Assembly: GCF_008801405.1 (NCBI RefSeq)
Contig: NZ_VZPV01000003.1
Location: 372,001 to 436,000, forward strand
Length of the DNA stretch: 64,000 nt
DNA from: Ralstonia insidiosa
Lineage (GTDB): Bacteria; Pseudomonadota; Gammaproteobacteria; Burkholderiales; Burkholderiaceae
Direction: 5' to 3'
Shown: in pieces, positions 1 through 7,719 of the stretch
How positions within the stretch are numbered: the first letter of the stretch is position 1
Layout: each line of letters starts with the position of its first letter
Translations under genes and position numbers: made by a program
The notes under the pieces: generated by a model
What the model saw: only the letters and a program-made list of their open reading frames with translations
Database searches by the model: none
What the model was told of the DNA's origin: nothing

Positions 1-2
1 CT

Positions 3-353
3 GGCGAGTACGCGCGCAAAGTCTGCTGCGTGATCGGCGCGCGTGGCGAACTCGTGCGCAATGACCGCCAGGCCGCCTCCGGCCTGGCACGCGCCATTGT
101 GCAGGCGACGGACTTCGTCAACGAGAACCCGAACGAAGCCGCCAAGGTGTTTGCCAAGTATTCGCCCAAGGTGGCAGTGGACGATCTGCGCAAGCTCTAC
201 GCCACGCTCACCTATACGCACCACCCGACGGGTGTCGACCTGCGCGACGAGATCGCCTTCTATGCGGAGGACTTCCGCCGCATCGGCGTCATCAAGAAGA
301 CGACCGACCCGCAGCGCCTGGCGCAGCACGTCTACGTGAACGTGCTGGCGTAG
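3..353 (+). CDS. ABC transporter substrate-binding protein, NitT/TauT type (3' part)
   Basis: This is the C-terminal 116 residues of a periplasmic binding protein; the 5' part lies outside the window. The reading frame is open from the first bases and ends at TAG 351-353. The region around residues 30-110 has the helical closing lobe typical of nitrate/sulfonate/taurine binding proteins: an N-D-R-Q-A-A-S-G-L-A run, then an A-T-D-F-V-N-E-N-P-N-E-A-A segment and a tail naming a final helix pair. It is followed after 27 bases by the permease and ATPase genes of the same transporter class, so it is assigned as the cognate binding protein. The substrate cannot be read from the sequence; sulfonates, nitrate/cyanate, or other small anions are all possible. 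Confidence 0.8.
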   Translation, partial: GEYARKVCCVIGARGELVRNDRQAASGLARAIVQATDFVNENPNEAAKVFAKYSPKVAVDDLRKLYATLTYTHHPTGVDLRDEIAFYAEDFRRIGVIKKTTDPQRLAQHVYVNVLA

Positions 354-380
354 GGCACGCGACATGAGGAGAGCATCGAC

Positions 381-1424
381 ATGACTACGACTACCGCCCC
401 ACAAACGCTGGAGGCGCCTGCCGCGCTGTCCAACCCCTTTGGCGGCGCGATTACCAATGCGCGCGTATGGCGCTCTGGCACGGTGGCCGGGCTGGCGTGG
501 GCCGCCTTCGGGTTGCTGACGTGGCGCTGGCCCAACCATGTGATCGGCTTCAGCGATTGGGCCTTCACAGCAGAACTCGGTATCGCGGCATTGCTGGTGG
601 GCGTTGCGCTGTTCATTCTGGCGCTGGTGGGTGCGTACGTGGCACCCCTGCGTGCCGTGCAGGAAACGCTACTGCCTCTTGGGCCGTGGCTCATTGCCGT
701 GCCGGTCGTGCTGGGCGCATGGGAAGTGCTAACAGCCAAGTCTGGTTTCCTGCCGACGCCGTTCTTTGCGCCGCCGCAGGCGTTGATCGAGGTCTACACC
801 GAAGACTGGGCGCGCCTGGGCGGCAGCGTCATCAACACGCTCAAGCTGCTGGGGCTGGGCTACTTCTTTGGCGCGCTGACGGGCTTCCTGGTGGGCGTGT
901 CGATCGGCTGGTCGCGTGCCGTGGGGTACTGGGTGCATCCGGTGCTGCGCATTCTGGGCCCGTTGCCCGCCACGGCGCTGCTGCCGATCACCTTCTACTT
1001 CTTCCCGTCGAGCTATTCGGCGGCGGCCTTTCTGATTGCGCTGGCGTCGGGCTTTCCGGTGGCGGTGCTCACGTGGTCCGGTGTGGCTGGCGTGAACAAG
1101 AGCTACTACGACGTGGCCCGTACGCTCGGTGCCTCCAACGCCTTCCTGGTGCTGCGTGTGGCAATTCCGGCTGCATTGCCGCAGGTATTCGTCGGGTTGT
1201 TCATGGGGCTGGGCGCATCGTTTACGGTGCTGGTGACGGCCGAGATGATGGGCGTGAAATCGGGCCTCGGGTGGTATCTGACGTGGGCCCAGGGCTGGGC
1301 CTCCTACGTGAACATGTATGCGGCGCTGATCGTGATGGCGCTACTGTTCTCCAGCATCATCACGCTGCTGTTCAAGGTGCGTGACCGCGCGCTGGTCTGG
1401 CAGAAGGGGACGCTGAAATGGTAG
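381..1424 (+). CDS. ABC transporter permease, SsuC/TauC/NrtB-like
   Basis: A 347-residue inner-membrane permease. Residues about 30-125 carry extra hydrophobic segments; the canonical core follows from about residue 150, with the EAA-type cytoplasmic loop around 'A-R-T-L-G-A-S' near residue 245 that contacts the ATPase. This loop and the order binding protein, permease, ATPase are standard for the NitT/TauT family. The family core is usually about 250-280 residues, so the N-terminal extension of roughly 80-100 residues is longer than usual. The start ATG at 381 has a GAGGAGA ribosome binding site 10 bases upstream. The stop codon overlaps the ATG of the ATPase gene by 7 bases, indicating one transcript and coupled translation. 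Substrate not determinable. Confidence 0.88.
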   Translation: MTTTTAPQTLEAPAALSNPFGGAITNARVWRSGTVAGLAWAAFGLLTWRWPNHVIGFSDWAFTAELGIAALLVGVALFILALVGAYVAPLRAVQETLLPLGPWLIAVPVVLGAWEVLTAKSGFLPTPFFAPPQALIEVYTEDWARLGGSVINTLKLLGLGYFFGALTGFLVGVSIGWSRAVGYWVHPVLRILGPLPATALLPITFYFFPSSYSAAAFLIALASGFPVAVLTWSGVAGVNKSYYDVARTLGASNAFLVLRVAIPAALPQVFVGLFMGLGASFTVLVTAEMMGVKSGLGWYLTWAQGWASYVNMYAALIVMALLFSSIITLLFKVRDRALVWQKGTLKW

Positions 1425-2236
1425 CCGTGCTTGAACGCGAAGCGCCGGTTGACGCGGCCGCACCCGTCACGCCTGCCACCACGGGCGCGCGCATTGACGT
1501 GCAGGGCGTGAGCCACTGGTTTGGCAGCCGCGCCAACCCGCTGCAGGTGCTCGACAACGTTGACCTGGCCATACAGCCCGGCGAGTTCGTCGCACTGCTA
1601 GGCCCCAGCGGCTGCGGGAAATCCACCTTGCTGCGCCTGATTGCCGGGCTGGAAGCGCCCACGCGCGGCCGCATTCTGCAGGACGATGCGCCCATCACCG
1701 AGCCCAATCCGTCGCGCGTTGTCGTGTTTCAAGACCCAACGCTGTATCCGTGGCGCCGCGTGTGGGACAACGTCGCTCTCGGCCTGCAGGCGCGCGGCGT
1801 GCTCAAGGCGGAGCGCGACCGCGTAGACGATGCGCTGGAGCGTGTCGGCCTCAAGGGCTTTCATCGCGCGTTCCCGCACGAGCTGTCGGGCGGCATGGCG
1901 CAGCGTGTGGCGCTGGCGCGTGCGCTGGTCAACGATCCGCAACTGCTGGTGCTGGACGAACCGCTGGGCAAGCTTGATTCCCTCACGCGGCTGGCCATGC
2001 AGAGTGAACTGGTGGCGTTGTGGCAGCGTGCGCGTTTCTCTACGGTGCTGGTCACGCACGATGTGGAAGAGGCATTGTTCCTGGCCCAGCGCGTGATCAT
2101 CTTCAGCCCGCGCCCGGCGCGCATTGCAGCGGAGTTGACGGTCGACCTGCCTTATCCACGCCATCGCGGTGACCCACGCCTGAATGCCCTGCGGCACGAG
2201 GCGCTTGGCCACCTTGGCCTGGGCCAGACCTGGTAG
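1418..2236 (+). CDS. ABC transporter ATP-binding protein, SsuB/TauB/NrtC-like
   Basis: A 272-residue cytoplasmic ATPase that powers the importer encoded beside it. The Walker A motif G-P-S-G-C-G-K-S-T is at about residues 62-70, the Q-loop in 'VVFQDPTLYPW' at about 104-114, the ABC signature 'LSGGMAQRVALARAL' at about 154-168 and Walker B 'LLVLDEPLGKLD' at about 176-187, followed by the switch histidine in 'VTHDVEEAL'. All catalytic elements are intact. Overlap with the permease gene by 7 bases and a 36-base gap to the downstream cytochrome gene place it in a single five-gene operon. The first 24 residues are a poorly conserved extension ahead of the ABC fold. Confidence 0.93.
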   Translation: MVAVLEREAPVDAAAPVTPATTGARIDVQGVSHWFGSRANPLQVLDNVDLAIQPGEFVALLGPSGCGKSTLLRLIAGLEAPTRGRILQDDAPITEPNPSRVVVFQDPTLYPWRRVWDNVALGLQARGVLKAERDRVDDALERVGLKGFHRAFPHELSGGMAQRVALARALVNDPQLLVLDEPLGKLDSLTRLAMQSELVALWQRARFSTVLVTHDVEEALFLAQRVIIFSPRPARIAAELTVDLPYPRHRGDPRLNALRHEALGHLGLGQTW

Positions 2237-2272
2237 GGCGCGCGCAGGACATTCCACGATGAAAGTGCAGTC

Positions 2273-3442
2273 ATGAGCGGCCCTCCACCGACGGCCTGGC
2301 TCAATACGTTGCTCGGCTTCCTGCAATGGGCGCAGCAAGGTTTGCTGACGTTGTTGCACACGCTGGGCCTGACGAGAGATGTGCACGGCCAGGCAGCATG
2401 GCCCTGGGGAACACGCATTGCCGGTGAAACGCTGCTGATCGATCTCGGGCAGGCAAGGCAACTGGGCATCACGCTCATCGCGGTGGCGTTGACGGTGCTG
2501 GCGGTGCTGGTGGCGATACTGGTGCGTCGTTGGCGTGCGGTGGCGCTGGGTGTGGCGGCGGGCTTGCTGGTGGTGGCGCCGTGGCCGTCGGCGGTGGTGC
2601 TGTCCTCCGCCGTGCCGACCAGCTTTCATGCGAGCCCGACTGCGTTCTCCCTGGCCTCCATTGCCAACGGGGGCCGTGTGTACAACGCAGCCTGCGCAAG
2701 CTGCCACGGCGCAGATGGCCGCGGCGAGGGCCCGCTGGCCGCCACGCTCACGCGCTGGCCGCCCACCGTTGTCGGCCCGCTGCTTGGCCGCCATGCGGAT
2801 GGCGAACTGTTCTGGCACATCGCGCACGGCATGCGGGACGCGCAAGGCGTGGCCACCATGCCCGCCTTCGCCAACCGGCTGAGCGACAACGACATCTGGG
2901 CGGTGCTCGACTACATGAAAGTGCTGGCCGCCAGCGGTGGCGTGCGCGCGGGGGGCTGGCCGTTGCCGGTGGCGCTGCCAGCGTTGTCCGTGCGTTGCGG
3001 CGATGCCGCCCTCGAACCGCTCAATGCCTGGCGTGATAGGCAGCGCGTGCGCGTCGTCGCCATCGATGCTGGCTCGGCAGAGCAGGTGCCCTTTGAAGAC
3101 CCGCGCTTCCAGACCCTGCTTGTTACGCCGGACGGCACGCTGCCGTCTCCCACACTGCCCATGCGAGCGCGCTGCGTGGTGTCGGGCCGCGATGCCTGGC
3201 CCATCTTTGCTGCGCTTGCCGGCACCACGCCACAAACGTTCTCGGGCACGCAACTGCTGGCGGATCGCAATGGCTGGCTGCGTGCACGTGGCGAACCGGG
3301 AACCACCTGGTCCGACGCCGATTTTCTTTGCACCTCCGCCTCACGCGCCTCTGAAACGCCGCGCGCCGCGGGGCTCGACACCCTTATCGCCCGCATGGAC
3401 ACCGAGCCGGTGCGCTATGTGAAGGGCGGCTTCATCCATTGA
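2273..3442 (+). CDS. membrane-anchored c-type cytochrome embedded in an ABC importer operon
   Basis: A 389-residue protein with hydrophobic segments at about 10-30, 62-85 and 88-108, then a monohaem cytochrome c domain whose haem site C-A-S-C-H is at residues 141-145; a methionine in 'VATMPAF' about 55 residues later is the likely axial ligand. The C-terminal 170 residues do not resemble a haem domain and contain scattered cysteines; I do not recognise a fold. It lies between the ATPase gene and a second binding-protein gene with only short gaps, so it is probably expressed with the importer. Cytochromes are not normal parts of sulfonate/nitrate importers. A periplasmic redox step linked to the imported compound is an inference, not shown. 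Confidence 0.75.
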   Translation: MSGPPPTAWLNTLLGFLQWAQQGLLTLLHTLGLTRDVHGQAAWPWGTRIAGETLLIDLGQARQLGITLIAVALTVLAVLVAILVRRWRAVALGVAAGLLVVAPWPSAVVLSSAVPTSFHASPTAFSLASIANGGRVYNAACASCHGADGRGEGPLAATLTRWPPTVVGPLLGRHADGELFWHIAHGMRDAQGVATMPAFANRLSDNDIWAVLDYMKVLAASGGVRAGGWPLPVALPALSVRCGDAALEPLNAWRDRQRVRVVAIDAGSAEQVPFEDPRFQTLLVTPDGTLPSPTLPMRARCVVSGRDAWPIFAALAGTTPQTFSGTQLLADRNGWLRARGEPGTTWSDADFLCTSASRASETPRAAGLDTLIARMDTEPVRYVKGGFIH

Positions 3443-3447
3443 CCACC

Positions 3448-4389
3448 ATGACGATCTCTCGACGACGTTTTGCACAATCTGCGCTGATGCTGGCGGCTGC
3501 GCCGGCCTTGTCCTTTGCACAGGCACGCCCCGTGCTCAAGGCCGGCGACCAGAAGGGCGGGCTACGTGCGCTCCTGGAGGCAGCAGACGCGCTCAAAGGC
3601 GTGCCTTACGACATTCAGTGGACAGAGTTTCCCGCTGCGGCGCCGCTGGCCGAGGCACTCAACGCGGGCGCGGTGGATCTGGGGCCGATTGGCGATGCGC
3701 CAGCCATCTTCGCGCTGGCAGCCGGCACACGTATCAAGCTGATCGGCGCGAACCGGTCCGACCCCTACGGCACGGCAGTGCTGGTGCGTCTGGATTCCCC
3801 GCTGAAGACGGCGGCGGACCTGAAGGGCAAAGCCATCGGCACCAACCGGGGTTCGATTGGGCATCTGGTGGCACTCAAGGCGCTGGAGTCTGCTGGGCTC
3901 GGGCCCCAGGATGCCAACTTCCGCTTTCTGCCGCCGGCCGATGCCAAGCTCGCCCTGGTCAACGGCTCCATTGATGCATGGTCGACATGGGAACCCTATA
4001 CGGCGATGGCCGAAACCGCCGGGCATGCGCGCGTGCTGGTGAGCGGGCGCGGGCTGTGGTCGGGCCTGAGCTACCTGGCCGCCACGGACGCAGCATTGGC
4101 TGCCAAGCACGATGTTCTGCGCGATTTCCTGCAGCGTGTGGTGCGTGCACAGGTCTGGTCTTACCAGCATGTCGACAGCTATTCGGCCACGCTGGCGCGC
4201 ATCATCGGCATTGCGCCCGAGGCGGCGCGGCTGCAGTTCGCGCGGCGCCAGACGGTGTGGCGGCCGATTGACGCGCAACTCATTGCCGAGCAGCAGCGCA
4301 CAGCGGATTTCTATCTGAAGTCGGGCCTGCTCAGGCAAAGGCTGGACGTGGCATCGACCTTCGATGCCAACTTTCCGCTGACGGCCTGA
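3448..4389 (+). CDS. second periplasmic binding protein, aliphatic sulfonate (SsuA)-like, Tat-exported
   Basis: A 313-residue solute-binding protein. The N-terminus S-R-R-R-F-A-Q followed by a short hydrophobic stretch and A-x-A cleavage region is a twin-arginine signal, so it is exported folded. The mature part has the bilobal pattern of SsuA/TauA-type proteins: 'GDQKGG' near the start, 'LGPIGDAPAIFALAAG' at about 75-90, 'GKAIGTNRGSIGHL' at about 126-139 and 'WSTWEPYTA' at about 177-185. The ATG at 3448 is preferred over an overlapping TTG at 3439. It closes the ABC operon, which therefore encodes two binding proteins for one permease/ATPase pair, suggesting either two related ligands or recent duplication. 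It converges with the tetR gene 4 bases downstream. Confidence 0.85.
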   Translation: MTISRRRFAQSALMLAAAPALSFAQARPVLKAGDQKGGLRALLEAADALKGVPYDIQWTEFPAAAPLAEALNAGAVDLGPIGDAPAIFALAAGTRIKLIGANRSDPYGTAVLVRLDSPLKTAADLKGKAIGTNRGSIGHLVALKALESAGLGPQDANFRFLPPADAKLALVNGSIDAWSTWEPYTAMAETAGHARVLVSGRGLWSGLSYLAATDAALAAKHDVLRDFLQRVVRAQVWSYQHVDSYSATLARIIGIAPEAARLQFARRQTVWRPIDAQLIAEQQRTADFYLKSGLLRQRLDVASTFDANFPLTA

Positions 4390-4393
4390 GCGC

Positions 4394-4999
4394 TCAGGGC
4401 GCGGTGATCATCCGCGCAAAGCGCTTCAATGCGGCAGTGGTGCCTTTGCGATCGCCCGTGGTCACGAGGTCGAGCAGCAGGCCGCGCATCGTCGCCACCT
4501 GAATACGGGCACGGGCGCGGGCTTCTGCAGGCGCTAAGCCAAGCTGGGCTTCAAACAGCGCGGCAACGGGCGCTAGCCAGCTGTCCACCACATCGCCGAG
4601 AAAATCATGAAAGCGCTCGGGCTCGCGAATGGCACGTGCGTACAGCTCAAACAGCAGCCGGATGATGGGCAGGTAGGCGTCTGACGCGTAGCGCTCCCAC
4701 GCGGCTTCAATGGCGGCCACGGGGTCGGCGATGTCGTTCTGGACGCGCACGCGCGCGAGCTGCTCGCGGTGGCGGATCTCGCGCAGCACGATCTCCCAGA
4801 ACTCGTCGGCGGAGCCGAAGTGGTAGATCAGCATGCGGTGGCTCGTGCCGATGGCCTCGGCCACGCGCCGCAACGACATGTCGCCGATACCGTTGTCGAG
4901 CACATAGCGCACCGCCGCATCCAGTGACTTGACGGCGGATTCGCTGGGTGTAAACGGTGTTTCGGTGCGCTTTTTGCGCGGTGCTGCGGTGGTGGCCAT
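4394..4999 (-). CDS. TetR-family transcriptional regulator
   Basis: A 201-residue regulator. The N-terminal helix-turn-helix lies at about residues 40-60 ('MSLRRVAEAIGTSHRMLIYHFGSADEFWE'), the standard TetR pattern with the conserved Y-H-F of helix 3. The C-terminal ligand-binding part is all-helical and not informative about the effector. The gene is the last of a minus-strand set porin, MFS transporter, tetR with gaps of 17 and 34 bases, so it probably regulates its own operon. Two GTACC-N4-GGTAC elements in the porin/M24 intergenic region are the obvious candidate operators; that link is inference. No such element is visible just upstream of tetR itself, consistent with read-through expression. 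Confidence 0.9.
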   Translation of the reverse strand: MATTAAPRKKRTETPFTPSESAVKSLDAAVRYVLDNGIGDMSLRRVAEAIGTSHRMLIYHFGSADEFWEIVLREIRHREQLARVRVQNDIADPVAAIEAAWERYASDAYLPIIRLLFELYARAIREPERFHDFLGDVVDSWLAPVAALFEAQLGLAPAEARARARIQVATMRGLLLDLVTTGDRKGTTAALKRFARMITAP

Positions 5000-5033
5000 G
5001 GGATACAGCTCGATGCTTGGACTGCCCGCCAGT

Positions 5034-6296
5034 CTACGCGATCAATGGGCGCTGCCACACCGGCGGCTTGCGCATGCAAAGGATGGCCACCACCGACACC
5101 ACTGCCGCTGCCAGCAGGTAGTAGAGCGGCGCCCGGACGATGCCTTGCGAGAGCGCATAGGTGGACACCACGGGAGACGCCGCGCCAAACAGCATCACAC
5201 CGATGTTGTAGCCAAGGCCAATGCCCAGCGCCCGCTGTCCCGGTGGAAAACGCTCTGCAAAGAACGGAAAGCTGCCGCCCAGGAACAGGCCGAACCCAAA
5301 CGCACAGGCGCCCTGAAAAGCAAACAGCGCCCCGGGCGTGGGGCTGGCGAGCAGGTGCTCATAGAGCGGTGTGCCGATGCCCAGCGCCAGCACAATGCCG
5401 AACAACATGATGCCGCTGCGCCCACGCCGGTCCGACCAGGGCCCGCCGATGAGCGAACCGGCAATGATGGCGAGCGCCGCCAGCGTTGACCCGATGGCCC
5501 CGGTGGTCTGCCCGATCTTGAGCGCCTGTGTGGCAAATGCCGGCATGAAGACAATGGCCAGGTAGACCACCGCCGAGCCGAAACCCGTCAATGCCGACAC
5601 CATGATGATCTGCGCGGCCAGCGTACGGGCGGGCAGCGTGCGTGCCTCCGTGCCGCTGGCTTGCATGGCGCCGGGGTGCAGGCTTTCGTTCATATGCCGG
5701 CGCAGGTAGGCCCCCACTGGAATCACGCACAGTCCCACGACAAAACCGATGCGCCAGCCCCAGTCCAGCGTGCGTTCCACGCCCAGTGTGCCGAACACCA
5801 GCAGGGCCAATCCGGACCCGGCTGCCAGCGCCAGGTAGGTGGAGGCACTGAACACGGCGCCATACCAGCCGCGCCGGTGTGGCGGGCAGGACTCGATCAC
5901 CAGCGCGCCAGCGGCCCCGCTTTCGCCCGAAGCGGCAAAACCGGACAACAACCTGCCGATGACCACCATGGCGGTCCCCAGAAACCCGGCGGTCTGATAG
6001 GGCGGGGCGATCGCAATCAGCAGCGTGCCTGCGCCCATCAGCAGGACGGTTGCCACCATCGCCGCCTTGCGACCGCGCCGGTCAGCGTAGCGACCGATGC
6101 ACCAGGCGCCGAACGGACGCACGACAAAGCCGGCGGCGAACGCGGTGACGGCGGCCAGCGTAGAAAGCACCTCGTTGCCTGCTGGAAAGAAGTTGCGCGC
6201 AATGGCCAGCGCAAAGTAGCCGTACAGGGTGAAGTCGAGCCATTCGAAGAAGTTGCCGACGGCCGCGCCGACCAGGTTGTGGCGAAGGGTTGTCAT
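5034..6296 (-). CDS. MFS transporter, metabolite:H+ symporter (MHS) family
   Basis: A 420-residue inner-membrane transporter with about 12 hydrophobic segments. The N-terminus 'GNFFEWLDFTLYGYFA' and the loop 'GRYADRRGRKAAM' at about residues 65-77 are hallmarks of the MHS subfamily (ShiA, ProP, KgtP, citrate and dicarboxylate symporters). The second half has the matching loop 'WSDRRGRSG'. It is 17 bases downstream of a porin gene on the same strand and upstream of tetR. The pairing of a general porin and a symporter with a divergent M24 hydrolase suggests uptake and hydrolysis of one small organic compound. The specific substrate cannot be derived from sequence alone. Confidence 0.9.
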   Translation of the reverse strand: MTTLRHNLVGAAVGNFFEWLDFTLYGYFALAIARNFFPAGNEVLSTLAAVTAFAAGFVVRPFGAWCIGRYADRRGRKAAMVATVLLMGAGTLLIAIAPPYQTAGFLGTAMVVIGRLLSGFAASGESGAAGALVIESCPPHRRGWYGAVFSASTYLALAAGSGLALLVFGTLGVERTLDWGWRIGFVVGLCVIPVGAYLRRHMNESLHPGAMQASGTEARTLPARTLAAQIIMVSALTGFGSAVVYLAIVFMPAFATQALKIGQTTGAIGSTLAALAIIAGSLIGGPWSDRRGRSGIMLFGIVLALGIGTPLYEHLLASPTPGALFAFQGACAFGFGLFLGGSFPFFAERFPPGQRALGIGLGYNIGVMLFGAASPVVSTYALSQGIVRAPLYYLLAAAVVSVVAILCMRKPPVWQRPLIA

Positions 6297-6313
6297 GTCG
6301 TGTGCCTCCGGGG

Positions 6314-7507
6314 TTAGAAGCGGTAACGCACGCCCACCGCCGCCTGAAACTGATTCGTGCCCGGCGTGACGCTGCTGGTGGTGCCGAGCGACTGCGCCAG
6401 CGTATTGGCGCCATAGGCGGACGCGGCCGCCGACGTACCAAACGCCACCACCGGATAGCTCGTGCCCGCGCCGCCCTGGTTATGGACAAACGCGCCAAGC
6501 AGATACACATCCACGTTCTTCGACAGGTAATAGTCGAGCTGCGCGCCCACCAGATACGGGTGGATGTTGGTGTCTTCCACCCGCAGCTTGTAGAAGCCGA
6601 CGCGCACGTCCGCATTGCTGGTCAGCCAGTAGGCTGCGCCGGCCCAGTACAGGTGCGTGGTGTAGGCGCGCCGCGCGGTGCCGGAAGAGGGGCGATCGCT
6701 GTCGTGCGAGTAGCCGGCGTAGAGGTTGAGCTTGTCGATGGTGTAGTTGGCGCCGAGCATCCAGGTCTCGCGCTTCCAGTCGTTCAGATAGGCAGGGCTG
6801 GCGATGGGCGGGCGCGGTGTGCCGGCTGCCACGGCGTTGATCATCGAGCCTGAGGCATCCCACGGGTTGTCTTCGCGGTTGTAGCCGGCCACCAGCGTGA
6901 GCGAAGGCGAGCCGTACATGAGGTGCGCACCGAAGTCGCTCTTCTGCACATTGCTCCCCGGAGAGCCGAACGCGTAGAGCATGCTGCCCGAGATTGGCCC
7001 CCATGATGCCGGCGTGGTGTACCGGATCGTCTTGTCGAGCCGGTAGCCGTTGCCGGGCGCCAGCACACTCAACTGCCCGAGCGCCACCACCGAAGCCGTG
7101 CCGGTACCTTCGCGCAGCGGGTCGGCCATATAGGCGGCTTCCAGAATGGGGGCGTAGGTCCGGCCCAGCGTCACGCGGCCATACGGCCCTTCCAGCCCGA
7201 CCCACGATTCGCGCGACCAGGCCTGTTGCTGCGTGGCACCGTTGGCCGGAGAAAACCCTTGCTCCAGGTCGAAAACGGCGCCCCAGCCTTGCCCAAGGTC
7301 TTCCCGGCCGCGCATGCCCCAGCGGCTGGTGGTGAGAATGCCCGCCGACATGCCCGACAGGCTGTCGCCCGCCGCGTTGACGTGCGTGGTGTAGGACAAG
7401 GCATTCTCAACCGTGCCGTACAGCGTGACGTTGGACTGGGCATACGCCGAGCCCATCACGGAAAGGCCAATCACGCCGGCCGCGCGGATGCCGCCTGCAA
7501 TTCCCAT
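6314..7507 (-). CDS. outer-membrane general porin (Gram-negative porin, OmpC-like beta type)
   Basis: A 397-residue porin. The ATG at 7507 is chosen over an in-frame upstream start because AGGAGGA lies about 7 bases ahead and a normal signal peptide follows, cleaved after 'GSAYAQS'. The mature N-terminus 'VTLYGTVENAL' and the C-terminal 'AAVGVRYRF' ending in phenylalanine are diagnostic for betaproteobacterial trimeric porins; 'SRWGMRGREDLGQGWGAVFDLEQGF' near residue 55 is the usual strand 2-3 region. It heads the porin-MFS-tetR operon. The promoter region to its right contains two operator-like palindromes, so expression is likely repressible. Confidence 0.93.
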   Translation of the reverse strand: MGIAGGIRAAGVIGLSVMGSAYAQSNVTLYGTVENALSYTTHVNAAGDSLSGMSAGILTTSRWGMRGREDLGQGWGAVFDLEQGFSPANGATQQQAWSRESWVGLEGPYGRVTLGRTYAPILEAAYMADPLREGTGTASVVALGQLSVLAPGNGYRLDKTIRYTTPASWGPISGSMLYAFGSPGSNVQKSDFGAHLMYGSPSLTLVAGYNREDNPWDASGSMINAVAAGTPRPPIASPAYLNDWKRETWMLGANYTIDKLNLYAGYSHDSDRPSSGTARRAYTTHLYWAGAAYWLTSNADVRVGFYKLRVEDTNIHPYLVGAQLDYYLSKNVDVYLLGAFVHNQGGAGTSYPVVAFGTSAAASAYGANTLAQSLGTTSSVTPGTNQFQAAVGVRYRF

Positions 7508-7550
7508 CGCTGTCTTCCTCCTGGTTCTGTTCTCTGGCTTCTCTTTAATG

Positions 7551-7566
7551 CGTACCAATTGGTACG
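7551..7566. promoter_or_regulatory. operator-like perfect palindrome CGTACCAATTGGTACG
   Basis: A perfect 16-base palindrome 44 bases upstream of the porin start. A second, slightly imperfect copy of the GTACC-N4-GGTAC core lies 110 bases further on, close to the M24 gene. The size and symmetry fit a TetR-family dimer site, and the best candidate protein is the TetR encoded at the end of the porin operon. Binding is inferred. Confidence 0.65.
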
Positions 7567-7675
7567 TCATGTGCGTAAGAGCCCTTTGAATGACTCTGTG
7601 CAACGTACATCATGCGACTAAGCCGTGGTTTTTATATCTGCGAGATTCCCTAGTTGTCCTGATCGGATTGCATGT

Positions 7676-7689
7676 GTACCATTCGGTAC
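7676..7689. promoter_or_regulatory. second operator-like site GTACCATTCGGTAC
   Basis: Shares the GTACC-N4-GGTAC core with the palindrome at 7551-7566. It sits 31 bases before the M24 hydrolase ATG, so a bound repressor would block that gene, while the other copy would block the porin operon. Confidence 0.6.
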
Positions 7690-7719
7690 GTTTTAATTTT
7701 GAACTGATGCAGGATCGCC

